From assembly GCA_036365455.1 (NCBI GenBank), contig JAWQUS010000017.1, positions 1,364,001-1,428,000 on the forward strand: a stretch of 64,000 nucleotides of DNA, read 5' to 3'. Made by a program: the position numbers and the translations under genes. Origin of the DNA: Macrosoma leucophasiata (lineage: Eukaryota > Arthropoda > Insecta > Lepidoptera > Hedylidae). Positions 11,026-22,282 of the stretch are shown in pieces. Below the pieces are notes generated by a model. The model was given only the letters and a program-made list of their open reading frames with translations, made no database searches and was not told the DNA's origin. How positions within the stretch are numbered: position 1 is the first letter of the stretch; each line of letters starts with the position of its first letter.

Positions 11026-11235
11026 GCTAATATTATAAAGCTGAAGAGTTTGTTTGTTTGTTACAATGCTTGCTTGAACGCGCTAATCTCAGGAACAACT
11101 GGTCCGATTTGAGTTTTAGATAGCCCATTTATCGAGGAAGGCTTTAGGCTATATAACATCACGCTAAGAGGAATAGTAGAGGGTAGGTAACATTGCAACC
11201 GCGCGAAGCCGGGGCGGGCCGCTGTATAGTATAAG
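11026..11235 (+). repeat. Widespread insect-type interspersed repeat
   Basis: It starts with TAATATTATAAAGCTGAAGAG and (GTTT)n, and ends with CGCGAAGCCGGGG. This is a familiar layout of arthropod repeats whose class I cannot fix. It abuts the RTE tail. Confidence 0.5.
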
Positions 11236-11689
11236 AAGCTGCCCCGACGAACTTCGTATAGACTTAGAAGCATAAAACAAAATGTCTAAAAATAAAATAA
11301 AAATTGCGGATAATCATCTTTACCATTAGGGACATAAAAAATAGTGTACAACGGATTCTCATACTTACCAAATATACACACAAAATTTCATAATAATCGG
11401 TCTAGCCGTTTCGAAGAAGTATTGTTACAAACAATTTTGTATATATACAGATATGTATATTGCTATGTTAGTACAGGGGTTTCATGTACCAACAATGTAA
11501 ATAGTATGCTTGTTTCTCACTTCATGGAAAAAGTAACAAAATAAAAATTTATTCACAGCTCGGTTCCAGTCAATATTTTTTTCCCAAAATAGTTAAATGT
11601 CATACACCGCACTGTTCCCTGCGGATCACCAAGCCAAGTTAAATATGTTCTGCAATTCGCAACGCTCTGACAGTTAGCCACTAACCACT

Positions 11690-11965
11690 TCCGCCATTCC
11701 AATTAACTTTAGTCAAATTAAACTGGCAAACAAATTTGTTCAATCCGTCTCCGGTGACGAATTGACTCTGGATATTAATTAGAGAATGTTTTTCGTTTGT
11801 TACTAGATTGTTTAGGGTGTTTAAAAATTAGAACGCACTGCTTTGGGGAATTTATGAAAATTATATATTTACTTATAACCTTTTTGGAAGAAACGTGGCA
11901 GATGTAGATTTCATTTAGAATTACATAATTACAATTTTAACAAAACATCAATTTTGTTATACAGT
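11690..11965 (+). repeat. Local direct duplication, copy 1
   Basis: About 190 bp from 11695 (AACTTTAGTCAAATTAAACT onward) is nearly repeated at 12772-12960. Its continuation (ACCTTTTTGGAAGAAACGTG onward) matches 13430-13510. It holds no coding region. Confidence 0.7.
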
Positions 11966-11967
11966 AT

Positions 11968-11997
11968 TATATGTATATATATATATATATATATTTT
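11968..11997. repeat. (TA)n microsatellite
   Basis: A nearly pure TA run with one G lies just before a Z-tail. Confidence 0.9.
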
Positions 11998-12279
11998 TTA
12001 TGTAATAAAAGTGGCAAACAAGCATGCAGTTCACATTGATGTTAAGTGATGACTGCAGCCTATAGACAACCACACAATGACCAGAGGTCAAAATGCAGAT
12101 GCGCTGCCACTCTTGAGACATTAGGTGTTATGCCTCTGTGCCGGAAATTACAGGGCCGTACATTACCACCTAACCGGAACACGATAGTGATGAACACTAC
12201 CATTTAGCGGTAAGTATATTAGGTAATGCGGTGGTGCCTACGCCCGCGAGCTCCGTCACTGGAGCTCTACCACCAGTAA
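11990..12279 (-). repeat. Z-tail, full length
   Basis: On the plus strand it runs from TTTTTTATGTAATAAAAGTGG to GAGCTCTACCACCAG. The sense copy therefore lies on the minus strand with its A-tail to the left. It sits beside a TA microsatellite. Confidence 0.8.
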
Positions 12280-12369
12280 AAGTATATATGTAATTGTAAC
12301 AAAACTGATACTAAACTGAACGTAATAGTAACACTTAACAAAACTGATGTCTTGCTTATATTACGTTTA

Positions 12370-12560
12370 ACGACCCGGTTAGTCCAGCGGTGTGAGATGA
12401 CCGTTTGATTCGAAGGGTCGCGGGTTCGATCCCCGCACCGGGACAAATATTTGTATGGCCTACAGATATTTGTTTCGGGTCTGGGTGTTTGTGTATGTGT
12501 TGCACCCACGACACAGGTTTATACCTATTGTGGGGCTGTGAGTGTAAGCGTATTTTGTTT
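12370..12560 (+). repeat. S2 tRNA-derived SINE
   Basis: The head CCCGGTTAGTCCAGCGGTG contains a box A match, and GGTTCGATCCCCG is a box B match. The acceptor-like ends CCCGGT and ACCGGG can pair. A body of about 110 bp follows (GGCCTACAGATATTTG, then CACCCACGACACAGG). The second copy is at 23220-23416. Confidence 0.8.
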
Positions 12561-12598
12561 ATATGCCATCAATTGAAAAGTTATTTTACTGAGTATTT

Positions 12599-12765
12599 TA
12601 CTGGTAGTAGAGCTCCAGTGACTCTTTCAGCTCGAGATTGCAAGCTCCACTGCTTTAGCTAATCTATATGCCATCTACTGATACTGTTAAATCGTTTTCG
12701 GGTCAAGTTGTAAAATACGGCTGTGTAATTTCCGTCATGGAGGTATAACAGCTTAACCACTCTAA
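12599..12765 (+). repeat. Diverged Z-tail relative
   Basis: It begins CTGGTAGTAGAGCTCCAG but then differs from the main family. It shares TAATTTCCGTCATGGAG with the piece at 9820-9905, which suggests a subfamily. Confidence 0.5.
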
Positions 12766-12771
12766 CCATTT

Positions 12772-13510
12772 CCGCTATTCCCATTAACTTAAGTCAAATT
12801 AAACTTGCAAACAAATTTGTTCAATCCGTCTCCGGTGACGAATTGACTCTGGATATTAATTAGATAATGTTTTTCGTTTGTTACTAGATTGTTTAGTGGG
12901 TTTAAAAATTAGAACTCACCGCTTTGAAGAACGTATGAAACTTTGTTTTTCTTTTATGTTTACTTTTAACCTTTTTATTTTTCTTTTGTATTTACTTTTA
13001 ACCTTTTTAATTTTCTTTTATATTTACTTTTAACCTTTTTAGCCGAAAGCGGCAGATGTACGTTTAGTTTATAATTGAATGTTCTGTAAATATTACGTAT
13101 GCGATCAAAATCAAATCTAATGTCATTCTGACGAAACATTTTCTGGTGAAAGATTTCAATGACTCTCTGAAGTCGGATTGTTTAGGATGATTGAAATTGG
13201 AATAAGTGCGCACTGATATTCAATTTGAGGAAATGTGTCAAACTTCGTTTTCATTTTTAGGGAATGTGTATTCTTTATTTACTTTTAACCTTTTTAGTCG
13301 AAACGCGGAAGATGTAGGTTTAATGTACAATTTGATGTTTTGTAAATATTTCGTGTGCGATCAAAATCAAATCAAACGTCATTCTTGCGCAATACTTTTC
13401 TGGCGGTAGAGCCTCTTTATTTTTTTGTTAACCTTTTTGGACGAAACGTGGCGGATGTAGGTTTCATTTATAATTACATAAAATATAAACATCAGTTTTG
13501 TTATATAGTA
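12772..13510 (+). repeat. Local direct duplication, copy 2, expanded
   Basis: The block matches 11695-11965 at its two ends but has about 460 bp extra in the middle. The extra part includes three tandem copies of a ~30-bp TTTACTTTTAACCTTTTT unit (about 12958-13040) and two further diverged copies of the 'ACCTTTTTAG...GATGTA' segment (13030 and 13287). Confidence 0.7.
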
Positions 13511-13814
13511 CAACAAATAGTATATATATACAAATAGTATAATATATATAGTATAACAAAACTAACTAATAGCCCCCACTGACGATCAGTTAAACTGATC
13601 AGTCGGACTGACGTAAAACTAAAATTTGATCGTCAATGGCGAATCATAAATCCACCGTTTTAACTGAAGACGCGCCCGGAATTTTTCCGTACATTTCATA
13701 ATCCAACCAGTGTTGCCAACTTAGTAAATTTTCCACTAAAGTTGGTGGTTTCAATCGCCCATTTTGGTCGGCAAATAATATTACGCGTCAGATATTTTAT
13801 TAGCTGAAAAAAAC

Positions 13815-13961
13815 TTTTTTTTATGATATGAAGTGGAATAACAAGCATACAGTTTACATTGATGGTACGTAAGCCTGTAGCCTATAAACAACAACACGAA
13901 ACCAGAGATTTAAATGTAGATGCGTTGCCACTCCTAGGGTCTAAGTTATTATGACTCTGTT
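13815..13961 (-). repeat. Z-tail, truncated by the T-unit array
   Basis: Homology to the Z-tail stops at ATGACTCTGTTG, where the T-unit begins. The array therefore landed in an existing Z-tail. Confidence 0.65.
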
Positions 13962-14179
13962 GTTTTATATTATTTCGCATTAACACATGCTTGTGAAATA
14001 TATTTTATTTAAAGAAAAATGGCAAGAAAAAAATTTGACTTCAGGCGAGACTCGAACTCGCGGCCTACTGGGAATCTAGCCCAGCCGCTCTTTCAATTGA
14101 GCTACTGAAGTCCTGCCCGACTTGTCAAATCTTTCCTTCACATTTATTGCATTGCTTTATGGTAGCAGCAGCGCCATCT
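13962..14179 (-). repeat. T-unit, interrupted
   Basis: A minus-strand copy of the 308-bp tRNA-like unit is broken at GCGCCATCT (14179). It resumes at 17332 with ATCTTTTGCCAACTATG, after the LTR element. Confidence 0.85.
14037..14111 (-). other. tRNA-like sequence in T-unit
   Basis: A 75-nt cloverleaf can be drawn. Acceptor arms ACTTCAG and CTGAAGT pair, the D arm is GCTC/GAGC, the anticodon arm is CTGGG/CCCAG with loop CTAGATT, and the T arm is GCGAG/CTCGC with loop TTCGAGT in the standard form. The loop would place AGA at the anticodon, but the long variable arm of a serine tRNA is missing. I treat it as tRNA-derived, not a working tRNA gene. Confidence 0.7.
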
Positions 14180-14487
14180 TGTAGTGTGTACTACGTCATA
14201 CATGCACACACTCTCCTAATATTTGTAGAGAGGTTAATATGAAAAACGACTGTTCCAGTTGAAGGTTCGATTTATTCTCCGTTAATATAATTGTTTAACA
14301 TACATTGGTACAATATTAGGAGAGTGTGTGCATGTATGACGTAGTACACACTACATGTAGAGAGGTTAATATGAAAAACGACTGTTCCAGTTGAAGGTTC
14401 GATTTATTCTCCGTTAATATAATTGTTTAACATACATTGGTACAATATTAGGAGAGTGTGTGCATGTATGACGTAGTACACACTACA

Positions 14488-14497
14488 CCTCCCCTGT
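14488..14497 (-). other. Polypurine tract of the small LTR element
   Basis: On the minus strand ACAGGGGAGG lies directly against the start (TGTAGTGTG) of the 3' LTR. Confidence 0.7.
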
Positions 14498-16817
14498 ATT
14501 TGAGAAAAAAAAATGATGGAATACATTTTTTTTTGCATAAAAATTAAACAAACAATGCATTAATCACTAATAAAAAATGTATATAGATATACTCATTACT
14601 TATTTTTAACACAATTCAACATTGCAATATTGTACTTATTTCAGTTTTGAATCACACATTTAGAAATCGGTTTGTAAATGCCATACAACTTTTTTTTTAA
14701 ATAAACTTAAATCACAATGCTTTGTAGACGAGTTGACGAGATTATTACTAGAAAAAAATATGTATAATAGAATTATTTATCTGGTGTACATTTATGTCTA
14801 CAATACATATTTTAGGTATATTATTACAACTTTAGTCAAAAATATTTCAGTTACTCAAAATAAAAAATATTTATAATGCGTCCTCTTTTTTTTTTTTAAT
14901 TCTGTTAGCCTTCAACCCAAAAATTTTAATTAACTATTATCAACAAATCTTATTCATTTTCTTACTTTACGCTTCAAATCATTTTCATTCCCTACTTTCT
15001 TTTCACATTCTATTCACTTCTTTAATCCGTATCACTTCTATCTACATATCAACTTTTCCTTGGAAAGATACATATTTATTTGGTACATCGACCTATTATT
15101 ACAACATTACAGAATACAAGTATACTTTATGTGTACACATCTCATTCACATTTCATTATTCTTCTACATAACATCTTACTCTTACAGGCAGTTCTTTTAA
15201 CACGTCATCATAAATAGTGTCCAAGTATCTTCACGAATGGTAGCTCGACCGAGACATGATCAGTAAACAAGGATTCCGTGCCTGTCTTGTATTCTGGTGT
15301 ATCTTCCTAATATTTACTTACTTTACACCAATTCGTTTAACAGTGCAACTCGGCTCCTTGTTAAATACGAATAGCGCAAATAAATCATCACTTACCTTAA
15401 CCATTCCTTTCAATAATCCATTCAATACCCTTACATTTTAAAAAATCTGCTACACAAATTGAAAACATCAGCCCATAAAAATTACAATAACAATCAGGTG
15501 ATCAGTCTGATGGGTCATCATAAGTCATACAGCCATCAGAAATCCCAGCATCTAATACTTTCCAAAAACACTCATTACTTTAAACATCTGTAAATCAGCT
15601 ATCTCAAGTCTTTCAAAATCCACTTTTTAACAAAAATCTACCCATTTGCATTCCTTGACAACAAAATGATTCTATTCGAAACCAACTCATTTCGCTCATT
15701 CAAACAATCTTTAAATATCTGTTTTAATTAAGTATCTACTTCTTCCTTTCATCTGATTAATGTGGTCAAAATATTCATTTTAAAAATAATAATAATCGCC
15801 AAAATACATGGGGCATTCCAAAGTTATCTCAATTTAGTGTATTAAAAAAAAATCATTTCAAGAATTTTAAAACTGCATAGAAACAATGCCTAGTGACACA
15901 AGTTCGCATACTGCAATATGAGATGTAATAACAGACGCGTGATGGAATGCGGCGTCTCTACCTACTTACTGTCTTTGTACGCAAATGACAATGATTTGAT
16001 ATAATACAATATGATCTATTTATAGACTTTATATAAATTGTACTATAGGAAATCTTTACCTATTTAAGTCACATTCGTTAAAAACCAATACTCAAAAACA
16101 AAAGAATCGATACAAAAAAAAACATATTTCATTACAATATAACAATACACTTCATAAATAAAATCCCTTAAAACATTAATTGACAGCGCTTTTAAACAGT
16201 ACACGGTGAAAATAAATACAAGACATGTATAAAAATTTAGCAAAATTAAAATAAGATCTAAATATATCTCGTCAACAAGCCGATTAATTCTAAATATGAG
16301 TAAAAAAAAATAGTAACTTACAGTGATAAGTACCCAAATAAACATTTCTTTTTTTTTCTACAATATAAAACCTTTACAATTTTTTTTCAATAATTAGGTA
16401 TGTTACACTAACAATATCCCCATTAATACAATAGTAATTTATTCAATCAAATATATGTGTGAGTTAAATGCGTATTTCTTATTTTTATGTCAGCACTGAA
16501 AATATGTGTACTTAGGTAAAATTCAAGCAAGAAATATTTTTCTTAAATACCTATATTTTGGATGCTTATCACTTACAATCATATAAAATCCTCATAATAA
16601 GTAATAGTTACCCCATCATAATAAGAAAAATGACAACAAAATGCATAAAATAACATACAAAAACATTTCAAATCTAAGAAAAATTTAGAAAAAAAAATAC
16701 ACGAAGAAAGATACCTCCATTAAATTGTATTCTGAACTTCTTGAGATTTGGTCACAGTCACACCGTGTAGGCCAACTTAGCACCTTCACGCTTCAAAATC
16801 CTCTTATATTTTCCAGA

Positions 16818-16975
16818 AATTATTGGTGACTCCTCTGATCATGACTCCTTCTGTTTTTCTTACGACTCCTCTGGTCATCACGTCTCCTTCCTTTTCTGTT
16901 TTTTCTTACGACTCTACTGGTCATCATGTCTTCTTCTGTTTTTTCTTACGTCAAAAAAATCGTCATGTAGCATCC
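16818..16975 (-). repeat. Short tandem repeats inside the small LTR element
   Basis: Three units of 40-60 bp carry ACGACTCCTCTGGTCATCA and TTCTGTTTTTTCTTACG on the plus strand. On the minus strand they are purine-rich. Confidence 0.65.
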
Positions 16976-17184
16976 GCATCTCAGATGAATTCAAAAGGTC
17001 TTACTAGTACATCTTCGATTAAAAAAAACTGATTGTCATCACATCTTCTTCATATTATGTATTTTCTCGTTTTTTGTTGTCACTTTTTCCATATTTAATA
17101 TTATATAATCATATTAATATATTAATTAATATACAAATTATATATAAACTGCCACTTGTGCGCCGGTACCACCCGAAGGCGGCA

Positions 17185-17199
17185 CTGGCAGGGTCGCCA
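17185..17199 (-). other. Primer-binding site of the small LTR element
   Basis: TGGCGACCCTGCCAG on the minus strand directly follows the 5' LTR end (CTCTCTACA). From memory this matches a tRNA-Arg 3' end in all but one of 15 positions. The exact tRNA needs checking. Confidence 0.65.
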
Positions 17200-17335
17200 T
17201 GTAGAGAGGTTAATATGAAAAACGACTGTTCCAGTTGAAGGTTCGATTTATTCTCCGTTAATATAATTGTTTAACATACATTGGTACAATATTAGGAGAG
17301 TGTGTGCATGTATGACGTAGTACACACTACAATCT

Positions 17336-17745
17336 TTTGCCAACTATGCTAGTTAGGCAACCGATATAATAGACTTTGCAGTTTATTGAATATCGTAAAG
17401 AAGTCGATTCTACCCTTAATAATTGTTTTATATTATTTCGCATTAACACATGCTTGTAAAATATATTTTATTTAAAGAAAAAAGGAAAGAAAAATTTGAC
17501 TTCAGGCGAGACTCGAACTCGCGGCCTACTGGGAATCTAGTCCAGCCGCTCTTCCAATTGAGCTACTGAAGTCCTGCCCGATTTGTCAAATCTTTCCTTC
17601 ACATTTATTGCATTGCTTTATGGTATTTTTTGGATTCCCAGTGGCCACGAGTTCGAGTCTCGCCTGAAGTCAAATTTTTCTTTCCATTTTTCTTTAAAAA
17701 TTAATTCCACAAGCATGTGTTAATGCGAAATAATATAAAACAACT
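17336..17745 (-). repeat. Rest of the T-unit array with an inverted end
   Basis: The interrupted unit ends at about 17417. A second unit follows with a tRNA-like sequence at 17498-17572. From 17626 the orientation flips. A partial plus-strand piece (17632-17745) holds only the anticodon-side half of the tRNA-like part and the tail. The locus then has mirrored outer ends (GTTGTTTTATATT and AATATAAAACAAC). Confidence 0.8.
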
Positions 17746-17764
17746 AATAAGGTAACTTACGTTT

Positions 17765-18090
17765 ATTATAATTTTAACAAAAACTACTTGCGTCGGGACG
17801 TAACGGCCCATTAGCGGAAGAATTTTCTTTCTTCCGCAAGTACAGTCACTCAACCGAACAATAGCGGACAAACCATTCCAATAGGACTGTAGTAAATATA
17901 ACAACGCGGGATGGGCAGCGGCGTCGAGCGATAAAACTGACGTCACTGCGATCGCCAATCCGCCTGCCAAGCGTGGCGATTATTATATATTCTCCCCTAA
18001 TGACTCACGACACTGTTGTGGGCGTCTTTGGATTTTTATTTGGAAGGCCTTATCCAGCAGTGGACGTCATTCGGCTAGAGTGATGAACTT
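17765..18090 (+). repeat. S3 SINE-like element with an RTE-type 3' end
   Basis: It starts GCGTCGGGACGTAACG and contains GCGGAAGAATTTTC and ATCGCCAATCCGCCTGCC. The end CCAGCAGTGGACGTC...GGCT is nearly the end of the RTE LINE at 10985-11020. Relatives are at 19315-19378 plus 19691-19750, 21395-21545 and 63494-63760. Confidence 0.65.
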
Positions 18091-18354
18091 AACTTTATTA
18101 TAATTTGAACCAAAACTACATTAAATTTCATGTAATTCATATATAACAGTGGTCACCGTCTACTAAGCCACAGAAGATTACACACGTACATCAAAACGGT
18201 GACGAGGATGACGTGCATAAATTTAATAATATCCATTATCAAAGTTCACAAAGCATAGAGCACTTCCTTTGCGAACTTGCTATGAACATAAATCTTGTGT
18301 TAACAATGGAGATACACTTAGCTTACGACAAATATACCTGCTACAGCGGATTTT

Positions 18355-18570
18355 CTAGTATAATCAAATATTAAACAGCGGCTGTAGTAGATCATAAGCG
18401 ATCTACTCGGTCAAGCATTACGGGCGCGGTCGGATGTGTAAACCCGTATCTGCACCAATCCGCATTGGAGCAGCGTGGTGCAGTAAGCTACAGGCCTCCC
18501 TCCGAAAACGGGGAGAGACTCGTGCCCAGCAGTAGGACCTATAATGGGTTGCCATTATTATTAACATTAT
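18355..18570 (+). repeat. 5S rRNA-derived SINE, internally deleted
   Basis: ACTCGGTCAAGCATTACGGG and CGCGGTCGG match the internal promoter region of 5S rRNA. The following ATGGGTGACCGC block is missing here but present in the copy at 26746-27105. The 3' part runs GCATTGGAGCAGCGTGGTG to CCCAGCAGTAGGACC. Confidence 0.7.
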
Positions 18571-19314
18571 TTTACCAAAAAACTGACAAGGGGCGATTCA
18601 AGAAGAGTAACAGAAACCAAAAAAATAATCTTTGGAATTTTTGTCTGTTTTTCTGGTACGTTACAAATTTGAAACTACTTAACGCAACTGGGAATAATTC
18701 ATTTGAACACGGTTTCACAGGTGGTGGTGGAAACATTGTATAGTTGGATTAATTGTTAATTTTAGTATCACCCTTTTATCATCAGATGCCTATTAGATAT
18801 ACATTTCTGCATAACTTCAATAATATTATCCACTATCGAAGTTCCCAAAGCAAGTGCTCTGCTATGAACATAAATCTTGTGCCAACAAAGGAGATCCAGC
18901 TTACGACAAACTTACCTAGTACAGCGGAGTTCCCAACTTGCAAGTTACATTTCCAGTTATAATTATATCCTCGGGAAATTTTAGTAAGTTGTGAGAATAA
19001 GCTTTTAAACCTGTTTATTTGACGAGCTTGTTTTCAATAATGAATGACTAAATTGATGTTAAAAGACAGGAAGAAACATTTATTTGACACACATTGGACA
19101 CATAAAACAGACATAAAACGAAGATTACAATAAGGAAAGAAAAGACAACACAATTTCTAAAATTATTAGGTACATATCTACACGTAATATGTGTCTCACG
19201 GCTGCCAAAAAGGTGTCCTATTCAGTAAATGTAAGGTAACTAAATATACGAGGTACCTGACGCTGATTTTCAACAGGAACCTTTGCGAGAGAGAGATATC
19301 TGTACTTTATAGTC

Positions 19315-19750
19315 TGGCGTCGGGACGTAGCGACCCCACCACTAGCGGAAGAATTTTCTTTTACTGGAAGTGAATTTAAACTGCCTCAGTAGCGTAGTGG
19401 TAGCAGGCCACTACTGTTACGCTGGAGCTCATGAGTTCGATTCCCGGGGGCTATCAGAGATAACCGCGTAAAATCCTTTATCTCTGGTTCTATTGGGATT
19501 TTTCAATTTTCTGGAAGTTTCCCAGTATCTCGGAGTTTGGTAATGTGCCCGGAGATGGCAAAAGGTTCGCCACCTGTTACATGGGCCAAAACGTAACCAG
19601 CGAGACGTGGGTATTTGCATGTATGCTTGAATGCATGCATTTACCTCTGCCTACCCCTTCGGGGATTACAGGCGTGAAGTTACGTTACGTTTTTATAGGC
19701 AGCCTACCGAACAATGGCAGTCAAACCAATCCAATGAGGCAACAGTGAGT
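19315..19750 (+). repeat. S3 element split by an S1 SINE
   Basis: S3 sequence (GCGTCGGGACGTAGCG to TACTGGAAGTG) stops at about 19375. It resumes at about 19696 with CCTACCGAACAATGG...CAATCCAATGAGG. The S1 SINE lies between, so S1 is the younger insertion. Confidence 0.7.
19379..19690 (+). repeat. S1 tRNA-derived SINE, full length
   Basis: This is the best-preserved S1 copy. Its head is CTGCCTCAGTAGCGTAGTGG and its box B region GAGTTCGATTCCC. The body contains CTTTATCTCTGG and the tail CTCTGCCTACCCCTTCGGGG then GGCGTGAAGTTAC. Confidence 0.85.
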
Positions 19751-19779
19751 CCAATAACACAAGTTTATTCAGTTTATTC

Positions 19780-20440
19780 ATTTATTTCATACTAGCTGTG
19801 CCCGTGACTTCGACCACGTGGGAGAAATATGATTGTTCAGTATCTACCCGGACGAAGTCGTGGGCGCAGCTAGTATAAAAGTAGCCTAAGTTACTCCTTA
19901 TTACATCAGCTATCTGCCAGTGAAAGTCCCATCAAAATCGGAGACACTCAAATTCTATTTATTTGTATGTAGGTATGTATGGATGTATGGAGATAAAAGT
20001 AGCCTAAGTTACTCCTTATTACATCAGCTACCTACCCGTGGAAGTCCCGTCAAAGTCGGATACACTCAAATTCTACTTATTTGTATGTAGGTATGTATGT
20101 ATGTATGGATGTATGGAGATAAAAGTAGCCTAAGTTACTCCATATTACATCAGCTATCTGCCAGTGAAAGCCCCGTCAAAATCGGTCCAGCCGTTCCCAA
20201 GATTAGCCTCGCCAAACAGACATACAGACAGACAGACAAAAATTGTAAAAAATATTGTTTTGGTATATGTACCGTGTAAACATACATACATCCATTTAGC
20301 AAAAAGCGGTTATTGGAATATTACAAACAGACACTCCAATTTTATTTATTTGTATAGGTGGAAGGTAATATACAACATAAGACCTAAAAATTCTTTGAAA
20401 ATTTTAAGCGTCTAGTTGCTACCGTTACTATTAATGAGCA
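19780..20440 (+). repeat. Repeat with tandem 118-128-bp units
   Basis: The head is ACTAGCTGTGCCCGTGACTT, then units starting GATAAAAGTAGCCTAAGTTA at about 19873, 19991 and 20119. Each ends in (GTAT)n/(GGTATGTATG)n. The end is CGGTCCAGCCGTTCCC and (CAGA)n. The same family is at 30990-31120 and 32872-33600. The overall style is that of widespread arthropod repeats, class unknown. Confidence 0.65.
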
Positions 20441-20459
20441 AAAAATATACGAAAAAAAA

Positions 20460-21060
20460 AACACGTTTATTGTATGCCCACTTGGACCCCTTAACATTTC
20501 TCATTTTCTTAACTATAGTAATTAATTTTGTCTTTGTAGCGGTATCAGAAATACATAATTTGTGAAAATGTTAGCTTTCTAGCTGTCACTATTTATGAGA
20601 TACAGGCTGGTGACAGACAAACGGACGGACGGATGGACAGACAGACAGACATTGGAGGATTAGTAATCCGTAGGGTCCGTTTTTACCTTTTAGGTACGAA
20701 ACCCCCTAAAAGATAGAACTAAGATACAGAATAGCTTAAAAATACTCGATATGATTTTTTAAATTGACATAACTTTTTTATTTCTGAACCGATTCACATA
20801 AAACAAACACTTAATGTTAAGTGAAACTTACCACAATATATTAGTGAAAACCGCAAATCGAATAAGCCGTTTCCGATATTAGCGTGCACAAACACACAGA
20901 CAAACAGAAACTTTTCCGGGATAAAAAGTACCCAGTGTTGTGCGCCAAAGTTTGAAGTATAATCATACCAAGTTTTATTGTAATCGGAAAGGCAGTTTTT
21001 CAGTGATGCTTGAACAAACAGACAGACAGAAAAGACAGACAAAAAAATTTCTAATCACAT
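20460..21060. repeat. Repeat sequence with two (GACA)/(CAGA) runs
   Basis: Sequence ending in ACGGACGGACGG and GACAGACAGACATTGG (20618-20655) relates to the element at 505-1086. A second block with CAGACAGACAGAAAAGACAG is at 21018-21040. The minus-strand open frame at 20794-21042 is of this low-complexity kind and not a gene. Confidence 0.4.
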
Positions 21061-21394
21061 ATTTGTGTTCGGTATCGATCTAGTAACATTCCCTGGTATT
21101 TATTTTTTCGATATTTTTAATATACAGAATTTGCACTTCTACAGTTTTATTATAAGTATAGATAATTAGGCTCCTGGAGAGCACTTTTACATCGTCATTT
21201 TTTTTAAACTAACCAAGAGTGAATAACCACTAATAATAATCAAAAACACTTAATAAATTAAATAGAAACTGAACAGTTTTGTATAATATAGAAAGCATCA
21301 ATTATTTACAAATTCCTCCAATTCCCCATTTCAAAAGAAACAGAAAAAGAATGAATTTGGTCGTCATAATAAGGGTTATTCACTTGGCAGAATT

Positions 21395-21545
21395 TCAAGA
21401 TGGGCAAAAGTATCCTGCGATAAAACTACTGCCACTGCTATCGCCAATCCGCATACCAAGCGTGGCGATAATAACATATCCCCTTATGGGGAGGCTAAGG
21501 TCCATCAATGGACAACTTTCGGTTATAATGATGAAATTTATATAC
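21395..21545 (+). repeat. S3 element, 3' half
   Basis: GCTATCGCCAATCCGCATACC, GCGTGGCGATAATAACATAT and TCCATCAATGGACAACTTTC place this as the 3' half of S3, ending in ATGATGAAA. Confidence 0.6.
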
Positions 21546-21549
21546 GATC

Positions 21550-21768
21550 TGTATGTTTGGTTGCCAAGGCCCAGGAAGACCTAGACTGACCTACCTTGAC
21601 CAAATATGCCAAGTATGTCAAGAGTCTTAAGAATCGGCGTATGAATGAAGAGAATGATGAATGTAGATGAATCACGTGAGGTGTGTGAGGATCGGGATAT
21701 CTGGCGCTGCACACTCTCTGCCTATACCGTAAGGGACTTGGTGTGAAGATACATACAAACGTACAATT
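21550..21768 (+). repeat. LINE-A 3' end fragment
   Basis: The fragment starts within the GGCCCAGGAAGACC motif and ends with GGTGTGAAGATACATACA. It carries several small deletions compared with the copy at 32660-32871. Confidence 0.75.
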
Positions 21769-22282
21769 TGCGAAAAATCGAACGAAGTTTAGTAAGAATT
21801 ACAGATTAAGTTACTCGCTTATACCGTATTCCAAATCGAAGTAATTTTCTAACTTTCGGTTCGATAAAGAAATCTATAATTTTTCTTCTACATAACACAA
21901 AAATACATTGAATATTTATGATATAAGAAGGTAAATATAATAATCCATTTCCATCCATTGTAAGTCCAAAGTAAATGCAAATAAAAACTTCAATTTTCAA
22001 CTTTCAACACTACACGAACAAAATTGTACACTCCGTGTCTGAGTTAGGCTATTACCCTACACAGCGGTATTTCCGCATGCAACTTGTAAATATTTGAGTG
22101 AGGAAATATTACACCTGAAACGCTGTATGTCGAAATGGCCTAGCATTAATGCCTTCCTCGTACCCGCTCTCTATACATTTGAAAATAAATATTAATAAAG
22201 CTGCTAACATGTTGAATTCACGTTTTGTAGGTGTTACTGTGATGGTTGTAATTTGACCAATAAATGGTGCTAAGCAATTAAA

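Larger units (their letters stand above)
14180..17331 (-). mobile_element. Small non-coding LTR element with an extra LTR and inverted end
   Basis: Three near-identical 132-bp LTRs occur: 14224-14355, 14356-14487 and 17200-17331. The first two are joined head to tail with no base between. A 44-bp inverted piece of LTR (14180-14223) forms the outer left end. The outer ends are therefore TGTAGTGTG and CACACTACA, an inverted pair, flanked by ATCT on both sides (14176-14179 and 17332-17335). The internal part (14488-17199, 2,712 bp) is AT-rich. Its open frames are short and unlike gag or pol. Orientation is minus, given by the primer site at its right end and the purine tract at its left. Confidence 0.85.
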
